Source: Talpa occidentalis (lineage: Eukaryota > Chordata > Mammalia > Eulipotyphla > Talpidae). Taken from it: a stretch of 64,000 nucleotides of DNA. Both the position numbers and the translations under genes were made by a program. Numbering within the stretch: position 1 is the first letter of the stretch; each line of letters opens with the position of its first letter. This document shows positions 10,341-21,089 of the stretch, in pieces. Location: the NCBI RefSeq assembly GCF_014898055.3, contig NW_023602073.1:24351784-24415783 (forward strand), written 5' to 3'. A model generated the notes under the pieces. That model ran no database searches. It was not told the DNA's origin and worked only from the letters and a program-made list of their open reading frames with translations.

Positions 10341-10985
10341 CCGCGGCAGCTTTCCCCTGAGCATTCCCCTTATCACGCAGAGTATTTGCCAGAATAAAGA
10401 TTTCATGCTGTTCTATTTGTTTTTTTCTCTCTCTCCTCCCTGCTTCCCCTCCCCGCGCTGTCTTTGGCCCGACGTCAGCTCCCTGGAGCCCCAGCGGCCC
10501 CAGCCGGCCCCTCGCGCCCCGGGCTCCCCAACCTGCCGACCGCCTCGAGCGCGGGCTTTTTCTTTGCTCTTCTGGAGCTGCCCTGAGCCGAGCAACCTCG
10601 GAGCCCGCAGAACAAAGCCCTGAGCAGTCTCTCCTTCGGGATAACCCTCGAAAGCGCACTGAGACTTACCGCTCAGGGGGGAGGAGTTACTAATTCGATC
10701 CTGCCTTTGCCGGCCTCTAAATTCCTTTGAGGAAACTGGAAGCCGCATTCGCGGGTATCGACTCGTGAAGGGCCACCGGCGGCGCCCCGGAACCTGGGCC
10801 CCGGCCCTCGCCCTGGAGTCTGCGGACAAGCGCTTCCCGCGCGCTCCCCGCCTCCGCCCATCCTCGGTGGCCCTCGGGGAATGGCCGCCCTCCGGACCGC
10901 TGGCCCGGACGGAGGCCTCTGACCACCTTTCATTCTGCGCTGCTAGCAAGTCCCTTCCACACTGTCCCCTTGCCCTCGGCACCAG
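10341..10985. other. CpG-rich block upstream of tRNA-iMet
   Basis: High GC with frequent CpG (GCGCGCTCCCCGCC, CCGGCGGCGCCCCGG and similar). It lies immediately 5' of the tRNA-iMet gene. Long overlapping frames on both strands are expected from composition and show no domain. It may be a CpG island supporting tRNA transcription, or an unmarked promoter. Confidence 0.5.
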
Positions 10986-11033
10986 CTGGCTTCTATTTTT
11001 TTCAAGGGTTTCTTTTTTTCATTATTTCAGGGT

Positions 11034-11508
11034 TTTTTTAAGTATTTTTTTATTTTATGTATGTTTTGCTTCATTCGTTTTTGTACAATGGATGCTTTTT
11101 CATCTTGGTTGTAGTCCCCGTGAAATTCCCTCCACCCATTCACCCGTGGACCATCACCATAGTCCCTTTTGCTCTTCCCACCCCTGTTTTGATCCTACTC
11201 CCTCCCCCCACCCCCTGCAGAATGTCTCTGGTTTATAGTTGCCTGCTGATTTTGATTTTCACCTTATTATAATTGTTTTATTATAATTTTTCCCCCTGAT
11301 CCCTTATTAGGACCCTCTACATTCCTGCTATAAGTGAAACCACCGGGTATTTTTCCTTTGCTTTCTGGCTTGTTCCACTGAGCATGATCCTCTCCAGCTC
11401 CATTGAATGTGCTGTGAATGGCATGCGTTGATCTTTTTTTTTTTTTATTGCTGAGTAATATTCCATTGTGTATATGTATCACATCTTCTTGACCCAGGCA
11501 TCTATTTT
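11034..11508 (-). repeat. L1 3' end, antisense
   Basis: Reverse complement of the L1 3' end: from right to left it reads CATTGCTCAGTAATATTCC-like ORF2 end sequence, then ATGGAGCTGGAGAGGATCATGC, then the 3' UTR with AACTATAAACCAGAGACATTC and a GGGGG-rich segment. It is the same family as 36900-37360 but more diverged. 5'-truncated. Confidence 0.9.
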
Positions 11509-11966
11509 CAAGAGTTTCTTAACTGAAGACTTGTTTTTCCAGTCCTGGGACGGGTAGGGAGTTGGTCACCATTACTCTTGTAGGGGAGAAAAATAACTTT
11601 CCCTCTAAGTTCTTAGCTGGGAAACTTGTAGGAAAAGAGATCAGCAGAAGAAAAACAAGTTGACTTGTAGAGCTCACATATACCCAGGGGGGGAAGTGGT
11701 AATGTGGGGGTGTGGGGGCCTTATTCTGTCACCCTTCACTCTCCAGCACTTTTATTTGAGTCTCCTCTTTTCCTTCTCCAAGACCTGCCTCTGGGGGGCA
11801 GGTACTGGGGTTAAAAAGGTTCTCCAGAACAGCAGCACAAGAAAACAGGGGGAATGATTCAAGCAGACAGCATGGATGCTGAGCAAAATGGGCCCAGTTC
11901 TCACCAGGACTTGATCTGCGCCCACTAGATTTGGAGTGCTGGAAATTGCCATTTACCTAACAGGAG
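11509..11966. other. No feature recognised, just outside the left arm
   Basis: No repeat or gene identified. The right arm runs off the window end opposite 11967, so this region may also belong to the left arm; the window cannot show it. Confidence 0.4.
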
Positions 11967-12424
11967 TAACACTGACCACCTACCTTTCATGCCCCAGCTA
12001 TTGTTCCCTGAGGCCCACGTTTCCACTGGACCTCGCATTCAACAAATGTGAAACCCCCAGAGTCTCAGGAGGCTGCCCCCCACCCAAGTGCCTGAATTCC
12101 AAGTCCTTCAACTAGAATCTGGAGAAAAAAAATACTTTTATATCCAAAAGCCAGGGCTCCTCTCCCCCAACACTTTTCCTTTCAAGGAGGTGAGGGCTGC
12201 AGTATTGGGCCTCCAGGGCCTGGGGAACCAGCAAGGTGGTGGAAGGTGGAGACAGAAAACTGATCCCCTCAGTGAAATGTGATGAGGATACCTTTATCTT
12301 TCTCACCGGTAAGCAGGCTGAGGCACAAATCAGAGCCCCTTCACCTACCTGCTTGAGCTCCCTTTCACGCCCATGATATTTATCAGGTCATGTCTTAATC
12401 CTAAAGGAAGTAGCTGCCTTACCG

Positions 12425-12459
12425 CCCCCCCCTTCCCCCCCCCCCCCCCCCCCCCCCGC
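12425..12459 (+). repeat. Poly-C tract
   Basis: C-rich run broken by TT, with more than 15 consecutive C. Mirrored as poly-G in the right arm at about 63518-63545. Confidence 0.97.
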
Positions 12460-12699
12460 AAGCTAATACTTTGGGAGAAATGTAAGGGAATAATTTTAGA
12501 GAAATCACTTAAGGAGAAGCTAGACTTAACAGGAACAGAAAGACAAGTGAAGATGTTTGAAGGACAAGGAGGGAATTAATTCTTGTGCCCTGGGGCATTT
12601 ACCAGAAAGAGTAACTGGGGGGGCTGGGGGGGTGAGGATCCTGAAAGGGCAGGGAGCGGAGGTAGGGGGTGCGTGGAGTTTTCCAATCCCGAATTGAAG

Positions 12700-13260
12700 C
12701 AGGCCCCCCCCACCGCCATCCCACCCTCAGTGTGAACCCCCGAGTGAACTCACACACTCTTCTCCACCACCACCTCACTCGTCTTTTCCCCGCGTGCCAG
12801 CCCGGGTTATGAAACCGTACAGATCGGTGTTCGCGGCCCCATTGGAACTCAGTGTAACTGCGCCCAGGAAAGGGGAGCGGGAGGAGGCGCTTTCCTCCGC
12901 GCTGGAGGACCGCAGAGCCCCACTCCTGCGGGCGGATCATGCGGGAGGAAGGCAGCGAGCAGCTCCGGGACCCCCCGGGCGTTTCTGCAGCCCCCGACCC
13001 GGGTTCCCCGCAGGATGTCGGCGAGTTTCCGCCGCTTTCCCGGGTCGCGCCCCCTGGTGGCCCCTGCGGGGATCGCGCGAAACCGGCGGGACTCGCCCGA
13101 GGCCTCTGTCAGTTGAACCTTTGGGAGTTGCTTGGCCCACATTTCAAATGGACCCTTCGTCCCAGTGAATTTCCCGCGAGTCCAGAGACGAGGGCGAGCG
13201 TCTGCGTCACGGATTGGAAGGCCCGAGAAGGGAGACAGGGTGAAAGAACCCCTCAGGCGA
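12700..13260. other. CpG-rich segment in left arm
   Basis: GC-rich DNA with many CpG and many overlapping frames on both strands, mirrored at about 62715-63275. No domain was recognised in any frame. The frame at 12849-13625 is the longest, but it runs antisense into ERV LTR sequence at its beginning, so I do not call it a gene. Possibly a CpG island. Confidence 0.5.
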
Positions 13261-13539
13261 GTAGCAGCTGTCAAAACGCGGGGTGGGAGCTGAGCCTCCA
13301 GGTGCAACCTGTGTAACCCCAATGAAGTCTTCATCTCTTGAGGCACCCAGAAGTGGTCGCCGTCAGGAGACCTGCTGGTGCTGTGGAGCCTTAAACTCAG
13401 TACAGAGATGGGGGCGCTGTCCTGAAATGACTGAGTCCCCCAAATCCTCCGCTGAACCCCCAAAGTGACTGTACTTGGATGTAGGGTCTTCCAAAAGGTA
13501 CTGTTAACTGAGATCATAACGGTGGGGCTCTGGTGGCGT

Positions 13540-14050
13540 TCAGATGAGATGTTGGCATTCATATGATGTGGGGTCCCAGGGTTCCCTCTGGAAGTGTTTT
13601 GGAGGAATTTCCCACTCAGCAGCACACGGAGAGTTTACTAAGGAAAGAGACCTTTGCATGGACACAAACAGGAAGAGGCTGCGTTTCACAAGGGCAGGTT
13701 TATTAAAAGAGGCGCAGACTGGCAGCATTGGGGCCAGAGCTGCACTTTGCCAGAGCAAGGGGTACTGTTATATAGTGTTCTTTGGCGGGGTCATTCCTTT
13801 GTGGACTTTTATCTGCTGTGAAATCGATGACTTTTAAGGTCTGGCTGGGTTCATCTGTAAGCACTGCTGCTTCTTGTAATGACCGACACTGTCCCGCCCC
13901 TGTGAAGCTGGCTGAAGGACCATGTTCATTTCCACCTGCACCTCTGCTGTCCGGCCTTCATCCTAAATTTTCTAATCTAAGCTCCATCAGTCCCTACTCA
14001 GATAGGATTGGCATCCTGATACGAAGAGGGAGAGACACCCAGATGTGAGC
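13540..14050 (-). mobile_element. ERV LTR (class I-like), antisense; edges approximate
   Basis: On the minus strand there is a TATA-like CTATATAACAG (around 13768-13778), a polyadenylation signal AATAAA in TTTTAATAAACCTGCCC (around 13695-13712) and a U5-like pyrimidine-rich segment. This is the promoter-R-polyA order of a retroviral LTR. No internal viral genes are adjacent, so it is a solo or truncated LTR. I could not find a clean target-site duplication. Mirrored at about 61920-62435. Confidence 0.75.
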
Positions 14051-14107
14051 CACAAAAAAAAAAAGGCCACAGGAGAATGCAGGAAAAGGTAGCCATTTGC
14101 TAAGGAG

Positions 14108-14240
14108 AGAGGCCTCCAGAAAGAACCAAACTGGGACTCCTTGACCTTGAATGTCCAGTGTCCAGAACTCTCAGGAAATGAATTTTCCTTGCTTAAGTCG
14201 ACCGGTCTGTGGTATTATCTTATGACAGTGCCAGCAAACC
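14108..14240 (+). mobile_element. 3' end of a MaLR (MST/MLT1-type) LTR
   Basis: Follows the conserved 3' portion of MaLR LTRs: CCTTGACCTTGAATGTCCAG, CCAGAACTCTCAGGAAATGA, then GTCGACCGGTCTGTGGTATT and TTATGACAGTGCCAGC. Diverged. Mirrored at about 61735-61868. Confidence 0.8.
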
Positions 14241-14374
14241 AGTGGTGTCTATTGTGTGCATGAGTCTGATTATCAGTCAACCCTCAAGAACACCCTATGG
14301 GGTGGTGACCCATTGGGCTTCATCACGGGGTCAGCAGTGTTCACACAATCTCTTTAAAATATCACTTTCTAGAA

Positions 14375-14666
14375 TTTTTTTAAAGATTTGTTTATTTATG
14401 CACACAAGAACTAGGGCACAGGCCAGAGGTGGGGGCGGGGGGAGGGCCGGTAAGAGGGTCCACCAGAGACAGAGTGGGGAACACAACAGGTGGATCTACT
14501 GAAATACACTGCTGAGGGGAGCAGCAGGGAGACAGGAGAGGTCTGCTGTGCCATGTGGGTAGCTCCCTGGCCGGGGATGGAACTCATGCTGCGTGGCTGA
14601 GGATAAGTGGCTGTGGATAGCTTCATAGTACTGAGAATTAACCCCTTGCACCACCAGGGAGGCCCC
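14375..14666 (-). repeat. tRNA-derived SINE, antisense
   Basis: T-rich tail, TATGCACACAAGAACTAGGG, end CACCAGGGAGGCCCCC. Flanks TTTCTAGAATTTT and TTTCTAGATATTTT form the target-site duplication. Shared with the right arm (61311-61601). Confidence 0.95.
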
Positions 14667-15199
14667 CAGTTTCTAGATATTTTAACTTTCAGTTTTACTC
14701 TCTCAAGTTGAACTTGTGCAGGGACACAACTGCTGAGGTTCTCCTTGCTCACTTTCCCTTGTAAAATTCACCTTTCTCCCACTTTTCCAGAGTAAACACC
14801 TACCCTTTCAGAATAAAGTAAAAATCCTCAGAAATAAATTAAGATACAGTGGAAATATTGATGTCTGAAAGCTCCCTTTAAATCAGCACACTGGATTAAG
14901 CCCCCATTACTGATTTTACGTAAACTCACTGAGGAAGAGGTAAAATTTCACAGTTTTCTTCTAAAAGAGCTGTTGTATTGTGGAGTGTAGAAATCAAATC
15001 CTTGGCAATAATACAGTTTCGCATTTCCATGAAATTTTATTTGATAGTTTTAGGATGAAAAGTCAAGGACCTTGGGTCCTCCAACAAAATCCTGAACGTT
15101 CTTATACATTCTTCATGGATCGCCTGGTTTTGTTTCCTAGTGTAGCAGGGAATCTGTTACTTGGTTTTGTGATATTGAGTGTTATCAGGATCTTGTTTA
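14667..15199. other. No feature recognised
   Basis: AT-rich, apparently unique, shared with the right arm. Confidence 0.4.
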
Positions 15200-15466
15200 T
15201 TTTTTTTAAAGATTTATTTATTTATGCATACAAGAATAGGGGTACAGGCCAGAGGTGTGGGGGGTGAGAGGATTCACCAGAGACAGAGTGGGGAGCAGAA
15301 CAGGCAGACTGACCGAAATACACCGCTGAGGGGAGCAGCGGGCGAGTCAGGAGAGGCCTGCCACGCCATGTGGGTTCCTCGCTGGCCAGGGATCGAATTC
15401 TTGCTGCAGTGGCTGCGGACAGCTTCATAGGTTGTGTCTTAACCCTTTGCGCCACCAAGGAGGCCC
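15200..15466 (-). repeat. tRNA-derived SINE, antisense
   Basis: Canonical copy with TATGCATACAAGAATAGGGG near the tail and GCGCCACCAAGGAGGCCC at the head end. Flanks AGGATCTTGTTTA and AGGATCCTGTTTA are the target-site duplication. Shared with 60509-60776. Confidence 0.96.
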
Positions 15467-15559
15467 AGGATCCTGTTTAATTGTGCTTCTCAGAAAGAAA
15501 GAAACCATGCTAAGCCTGAATAGAAGACAATTAGGTGGGATCAACCAACATTTCATTTT

Positions 15560-16068
15560 TAATGCAAATATCATTTAATGTACATTTGCATGGTGTGCGA
15601 GGTATGCCTGCACAGAGAAGAAATTACTACAATAAAATTATTCACTGCAGCATTATTTGTAGTAAAAAGAATGGGGAGACCCTAATTATCATCATAATAT
15701 AAATTATGACATATTGAAAATGGAATAATATGTATATATATACTTAAAGGATAATAAAGAGGAACATTATGCATTCAGTTGTGATTCTCTCCAATGATAT
15801 CTTTAAGTGAAAAAAAGATGCAGGACGGTGTGTCTAGAGTGCCACCATGGGAACAAAGTGGAGAAGAGAATATTTGTTTTAGATTGTATATGTGCTCTTA
15901 AAACTCTCTAGAAAGGTAATAGGAAGCTGCAGACAATGGTCACCTGTGAGGGCGCAGGGAGTAAGGCAGAGGGCAAACAAATGTAGGAAGACGATGTTCA
16001 GGGCGTTGCTATCTGTACTGAGGATGTTTAACCAAGTGGATGGGTTACTTATTTTATAAATTAAATAA
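15560..16068 (+). repeat. Old L1 3' end (L1M-like)
   Basis: The order matches old L1 3' sequence: an AATGGAATAATATG motif, TTAAGTGAAAAAAAGATGCAGG, CTCTCTAGAAAGGTAATAGG, and AATGGTCACCTGTGAGGGCG. Diverged, no reading frame. Mirrored at about 59905-60410. Confidence 0.75.
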
Positions 16069-16075
16069 TGTCAGA

Positions 16076-16347
16076 GAGCCTCGCTGGTGGCACAAAGGGT
16101 TACCTCTCAGCACCATGAAGCTATCGGCAGCCACTGCAGCACAAGTTCGATCCCCGGCCAGGGAGAAACCCACATGACGCAGCAGTCCTCCCCTGTTTCC
16201 CCGCTGCTCCTCTCAGCAGTGTATTTCAGTAGATCCACCTGTTTGCTCCCCACTCTGTCTCTGCTGAATCCTCTCACACACATAGCCCCGACCTCTGGCC
16301 TGCAACCCAGGTCTTGTATGCATAAATAAATAAATCTTTTTTAAAAA
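16076..16347 (+). repeat. tRNA-derived SINE
   Basis: Sense copy, head GAGCCTCGCTGGTGGCACA, B box AGTTCGATCCCC, tail GCATAAATAAATAAATCTTT. Shared with 59629-59899. Confidence 0.95.
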
Positions 16348-16895
16348 TTACATAATGTAAGAGGTACAATAAACTCATAGGAGTCAAGAGAGAAGTCTCT
16401 GGAATGGTAATGGATGCTAAATTACTAAAAAAAAAATCAAATAATTTAGGAAAAAACTATAAACGTTGTAAATGGGACTGGGGAAGGAGCAAAACTGGTG
16501 GGAAGAAGGGGGCATCACTTGTGGTCACTTGAGAAACTAGAAGCGTAAGGAGCCGCAAGTTGCTGAACGGCATCCAAGTGTTGCCTTGGGTGCCTGGCTA
16601 AATGAGACCTGGGGGTATTCAGGAAAATTATCTGATGGAAGGAAATTCAGACCCGCCCAGATTGTCCTACAGAAACTGGATCTGCCGGGAGTGACCTGAG
16701 CCTGGGAATCCAGGGCAGCGTCTTCATAGGTCAGACCAAATTTCCCACGTCCTTTTTCCACCTCTTTGGGCAGCCCCAATAACCACATCCAAAGGGGTGA
16801 GGAAGAAATGCTCTGGCTATAGCACCTTCTCCATGGATTTTCCAGGCCAAGTCTCCAAAAGTGAAAGAACAAAACTTCTTACTTCACTGTCTGTG
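16348..16895. other. No feature recognised
   Basis: Apparently unique sequence with only short frames, shared with the right arm. Confidence 0.4.
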
Positions 16896-16899
16896 ATTT

Positions 16900-17448
16900 T
16901 GTAACAGGTGTAACAGGGTGGTGCCCAGGAAAAGGGGAGGTTCCAGGTTCCCTACCCCACCCAGGGAGGAGAAGAAGCTACAGAAAGGGCAGAGGAAGGA
17001 AGGAAGCAGGATGGAGCCAGAAGGAGACCTGCAGGAGGCACATGGAGCAGAGAGACATGTGAAGAAACTGCGCTTGCCTTTTGGTCCTGAACTGGGTGAC
17101 ACAGATGTGGGCGAGAGAACACGTGGGGAAGATAACAGTGGCAGCTTTTATCTTGATTTTGATTTTGCTCTTTTCCGCCCAGACTACTCTGGCTGATTCT
17201 GATCCTTTTCTATGGGTGTTTAAGACCTGTCCCGTTTGGGTGGACTTTTACCTCCGAGGGGATGGGTAACTGTGGGTGCTTGATTTAGAAACTATTTTCT
17301 TGTCTTTTCTGTTTTGTTCACTAATTGTATTAAAGTTCTTTTCCATTAAAGGTCTTAAATGTTTTGTCTTCATGTGGCGGATGGCAGGACCTATTTAAAG
17401 CGGGCAGGTTTGGGGGTGTTGGGGTGCCCCTCTCCCTGCCCTGTAACA
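16900..17448 (+). mobile_element. Solo LTR, ERV with 4-bp target duplication
   Basis: Starts TGTAACAGG (repeated once in tandem) and ends CCCTGTAACA, so it has TG...CA termini with imperfect inverted ends. It is flanked by the 4-bp target duplication ATTT (16896-16899 and 17449-17452). An ATTAAA polyadenylation-like signal sits near 17330. A 4-bp duplication is typical of gamma-type (class I) ERVs. No internal region remains, so this is a solo LTR formed by recombination. Relatives occur at 21453-22054, 34927-35596 and 9178-9580; the mirror copy is at 58529-59077. Confidence 0.9.
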
Positions 17449-17452
17449 ATTT

Positions 17453-18428
17453 TAGTTTTGGTGTTTGGTGACCCGTTTCCCCTAAAAGCACAAGAATACG
17501 TTCAGGCATTCTCTTCCTCAAGCTATTGCCAATCATTGGTTGTTGCTGTTGCTTTTTGGTGTTGTGGTTAAGAAATTTACAGCCATTCAGATGGTTTAGA
17601 CTTAACTGAAAAAATGGGGGGAGCTGGGGCTGGGGGACAAGCGAAGGTAGACCTGAAAGAGGGAGGGCCTTGCCTGAGTCCTAACAGTGAAACTGGCAGT
17701 GGCTGACAGCGCTGCCTTCACGTGAACTTAAGATGTAGAGAGAAAATTATTTTGCTAGTCGATGATTAGTTTAGTGATTTGAGCCCGTGAGAGTAAGTAA
17801 TGCAGTTAGGGTTTCAGTGCCCGGGCAGGGTCTCATTTTATCCCGCCATCCCCCCTCCCTCCACGCCCCCCCCCCACACCCCTGCCTATTACCCCGTAAG
17901 TCCAGTATGCTGTCCAACAGAGGATGCCGCTTAACTATTTTCATGGCAAATCTCCTCTGTGTGTCAGCAGTTCAGAGCAGAAGACAGATCTAATTCCTGG
18001 CGGGCTCAGCGGAATCCGTTCTTTCTTAAGAAATTCCTGAGAAAACACCCTGCGCAGAAAGCCGGGCTGTCATGCTCTGGAGATTCCCGAGGATCCCAAG
18101 GACGCCAGCTCCTTAGTGAGTGGAGGCAGGGGGTGGGGGTGGGGGTGGGGGTAGGGGTGGGGGTGGTGGCCTTTGGCCTTTCCGGGGGGAGGGGGGGTGG
18201 TGTTTCCGCGGGTCGACAGCATCAAGGCCTTTTACAGCCCGAGCCGCGTGCGACTCCCGGGCGGGCGCAGGAATGTGGAGGCAGGAGGGCGGGGTGTGCC
18301 TGCCGCTGTGTCGCTCAGGTCTCCGAAGGGAGAGAGACGGTGCGTGCATTTGATGCAAAGCTTATATTTGGTTAGCTGAGGAAAATGAAATAATGCCCAA
18401 GAAATGTAACAAAGGAAAAAGAGAGGAG
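17453..18428. other. Unannotated stretch with CpG-rich part
   Basis: No gene recognised. 17870-18360 becomes C- and CpG-rich toward the tRNA-Val gene and contains a C8-9 run near 17866 and the G-run repeat at 18127-18168. Because it lies downstream of the minus-strand tRNA it is not its upstream region. Shared with the right arm. Confidence 0.4.
18127..18168 (+). repeat. (GGGGGT)n tract, potential G-quadruplex
   Basis: Six or so GGGGGT/GGGGTA units on the plus strand. It satisfies the four-run pattern for an intramolecular G-quadruplex. The right-arm copy (about 57802-57848, C-rich on plus) has one more 6-bp unit. Confidence 0.93.
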
Positions 18429-18432
18429 AAAA
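18429..18432 (-). terminator. Pol III terminator of left tRNA-Val
   Basis: AAAA on plus reads TTTT in the tRNA direction, 5 bases past the discriminator base. Confidence 0.8.
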
Positions 18433-18437
18433 GGATC

Positions 18438-18510
18438 TGTTTCCGCCCGGTTTCGAACCGGGGACCTTTCGCGTGTCAGGCGAATGTGATAACCACTACA
18501 CTACGGAAAC
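18438..18510 (-). tRNA. tRNA-Val with anticodon GAC (left-arm copy)
   Basis: A 73-nt cloverleaf on the minus strand. The acceptor stem GTTTCCG/CGGAAAC is fully paired, the anticodon stem TTCGC/GCGAA is fully paired, and the T arm CCCGG/CCGGG with B box GGTTCGAAACC (complement of 18449-18459) is intact. The body matches mammalian tRNA-Val(AAC/CAC) apart from position 26 (A for G) and the anticodon. The loop reads CTGACAC, so the anticodon is GAC (complement of 18475-18477), which would read GUC and GUU valine codons. Eukaryotes normally use AAC, modified to IAC, for these. No intron, no encoded CCA. The right-arm copy at 57461-57533 is identical. It could be active or a recently altered gene; nothing in the body suggests decay. 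Confidence 0.93.
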
Positions 18511-18936
18511 TCCCGTGGAAGTGGGAATTAGAACCAAAAAGGTATGTCCAGAAAAATGTCGCTTTGGACTTTTCCTGTACTGGTTTTTTGGTGTGATCCT
18601 TTCATATCCTTCACTTTCCTTGCATTGAAACCAGTAATTCCACATCCTGATGGTTCATAGTTGTCTACTAGAATTAGAACATATATCACAGATAAATTTA
18701 CTGGAATGTCTACCAACCCATGCATAATCATTCCAGGAACGGGAAACTTTTCAAGTGCCCATCTTCAGTCTCATGAGTATGTTTGCATGAAAAAACGTAA
18801 TTAATGGCACAAGAACAATCTACACACAATCTATATGAAGCTCACTGGCCTGTTGACTTCCAAAGAGCAGACACAGAAGACTAGGGCAGGCAGTTAGATA
18901 AACCAGGCCACTAGGAAGTACAGGCCAGAAACAGTA
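18511..18936. other. No feature recognised, upstream of left tRNA-Val
   Basis: AT-rich 5' flank of the minus-strand tRNA gene. Shared with the right arm. Confidence 0.4.
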
Positions 18937-19195
18937 TTTTTTTAAAGACTTATTTATTTATGCATACAAGAGCTGGAGGGCAGGCCAGAGATGGGGTGTG
19001 TGTGAGATGATCACCAGAGACAGAGTGGGGAGCAGAACAGGCAGACCGACTGAAATACACTATTGAGAAGAGCAGTGGGGAGACAGGAGGCCTGCTGTGC
19101 CAACCTTCCTGGCTGGGGATTGATCTTGTGCTGCAGTGGCTGCAGACAACTTCATAGTGCTGAGACTTAACCCCCTGTGCCACCAGGGAAGTCCC
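18937..19195 (-). repeat. tRNA-derived SINE, antisense
   Basis: Flanked by CAGAAACAGTATTTT on both sides (18926-18940 and 19196-19210), a clean target-site duplication. Its head end reads CACCAGGGAAGTCCCC, a variant of the usual head. Shared with 56779-57037. Confidence 0.96.
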
Positions 19196-19204
19196 CAGAA
19201 ACAG

Positions 19205-20828
19205 TATTTTAAAAGTCAATGAAAGTGAAAGTTGGTTCTTGGAAAACTTCAACAAAATTGACAAATGTTAAGCTGAATTGACTAAGAAAAGTAAAGAATA
19301 GGGACTCTAATTATTACTTAGAAATGAAAGTGGGGACGTTACTATGGACTTTTACAGAAAAAAAGTGATCAAAAGGAAATATTAAGGAAAATGGGATCCC
19401 AGCACATCAGAAACCTAAATGGAATCTACAAATTACTGGAAAAACATAATTCACCAAAAATGAAACATAAAGAAACAGAAATTTGCATAGATCTATGACT
19501 AGTAAGGATATTGAAACAGTAATAAAAAAAAAAAAAAAACACCTCACTACAAAGAAAAGCCCCACCTAGATAATTTCAGTGGTAATGCTACCAAATGCTT
19601 AATGAAGAATACCAATCCTTCTCAAACTCTTTCTAAAAATTGAAAAGGAGGAAACAGTTTCTATGAAATCAGCATTCCCCCAATACCAAATAAGACAAGG
19701 TATTAGAAAGAATGAAAATTAAAATGAATCTTTCATGACTATTAATGCAAAAATCCTCAAAAAATACTAGCAAACTTGATTCATCCACATATTACAAGGA
19801 TTATATGCCACAACCAAGTAATCATTTATTTCTGGAATGTAAGATGGTTTAACATATGGAAAAATCAATGTATTGTAGACCACATTAACAGAATTGGGGG
19901 TGGGGAGGATGCTTAATAATTTCAATGAATTCAGACAAAGTGTTTGACATAATTCAACACTCTTTCCTGATTAAAAACACTCAATAGGGCCTACCTGGTA
20001 GCACAAGGGGTTGGGATGCAACCTATGAAGCTATCTGCAGCCACTGCAGCATGAGTTCCATCCCCAGCCAGGGAGCTACCCACATGGCACAGCAGACCTC
20101 TCTTGACTCGCCCGTTGCTCCCCTCAGTGGTGTATTTCAGTAAATCTGCCTGTTCTGTTCCCTGCTCTGTCTCTGGTGAATCCTCTCACTCCCCACACCT
20201 CTGGCCTGTACCCCAATTGTTATATGCATAATAAATAAATCTTAAAAAAAATAAAAACACTCCTAGTTTAAGGAACAAAAGGAAATTTTGTCAGCATGAT
20301 AAAAACCACATACAAAAATCCATAGCAAACATATTCCATAAGGAAAAACTGGAAGCTTCCCTCTCTTTACATCTGGAGCAAAACATGAATCCCTACTTTC
20401 ACCACTTGGATTCAACATACTATTATCATTCCTAATCAGAGCAAGCAGGTAAGAAAAATAAACAAAAGTCATCCAAATTAGAAAGGAAGAAGTAAAATTA
20501 TTTCAATTTGCAGATAATATGATTTTACATCTAGATAATCCTTAGAACGCCACAAAAAAAAAAGTTAAGCTAATATTCAAATTCAGTAAAAGGGAAGGAT
20601 ACAAAATCAACATATAACGTCAATTGTGTTTTTATACAGGAACAGTGAACAAAATTTCCAAAACTAACAAGTATTTCCATTTACAATAGCATCAACAAGA
20701 ATAAAATACTTGTGAATAAACTGAAGAAATGCGAGTGCACCAAAAACTAGAAAATGTTGCTGAAAGAAACTAGACACCAATCAATGGAAAGACATCTGGG
20801 TTCATGGATTATAGGACTATCATTGTCA
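19205..20828 (+). repeat. Old L1 ORF2 region (L1M-like), decayed
   Basis: Sequence order matches the reverse-transcriptase part of L1 ORF2 in sense: AATTACTGGAAAAACATAAT, CCCACCTAGATAATTTCAGTGG, CCAATCCTTCTCAAACTC, GGTTTAACATATGGAAAAATC, and CCACATTAACAGAAT. Frame is lost to many stops. Interrupted by a younger SINE at 19986-20251. Mirrored at about 55148-56770. Confidence 0.85.
19986..20251 (+). repeat. tRNA-derived SINE
   Basis: Sense copy, head GGGCCTACCTGGTAGCACA, tail ATAATAAATAAATCTT. TAAAAACACTC flanks both ends. Inserted in old L1 sequence. Shared with 55720-55985. Confidence 0.95.
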
Positions 20829-21085
20829 GGCCTCCCTGGTGGTGCAAGGGGTTAAGCACAGCACTCTGAAGCTATCCACAGCCTCTGCAGCACGAGTTCG
20901 ATCTGCGGCCAGGGAGGTAGCCACATGGTGCAGCAGACCTCTCCTGACTTGCCTGCTGCTCCCCTCAGCAGTGTATTTCAGTCAGTCTGCCTGTTCTGTT
21001 CCCCACTCTGGTGAATCCTCTCGACACCCCCTACACACACACCCTGGCCTGTACCTCAGTACATAAATAAATCTTTAAAAAAAAA
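20829..21085 (+). repeat. tRNA-derived SINE
   Basis: Sense copy, head GGCCTCCCTGGTGGTGCA, B-box-like AGTTCGATCTGC, tail ACATAAATAAATCTTT. Shared with 54879-55147. Confidence 0.95.
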
Positions 21086-21089
21086 TGTT

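Noticed and set aside
12849..13625. 258-residue open frame on the minus strand (and its right-arm counterparts)
   Set aside because: It begins in an ERV LTR region and continues through CpG-rich DNA with competing frames on both strands. No domain. The right-arm copy is broken into two frames by differences, which argues against coding constraint.
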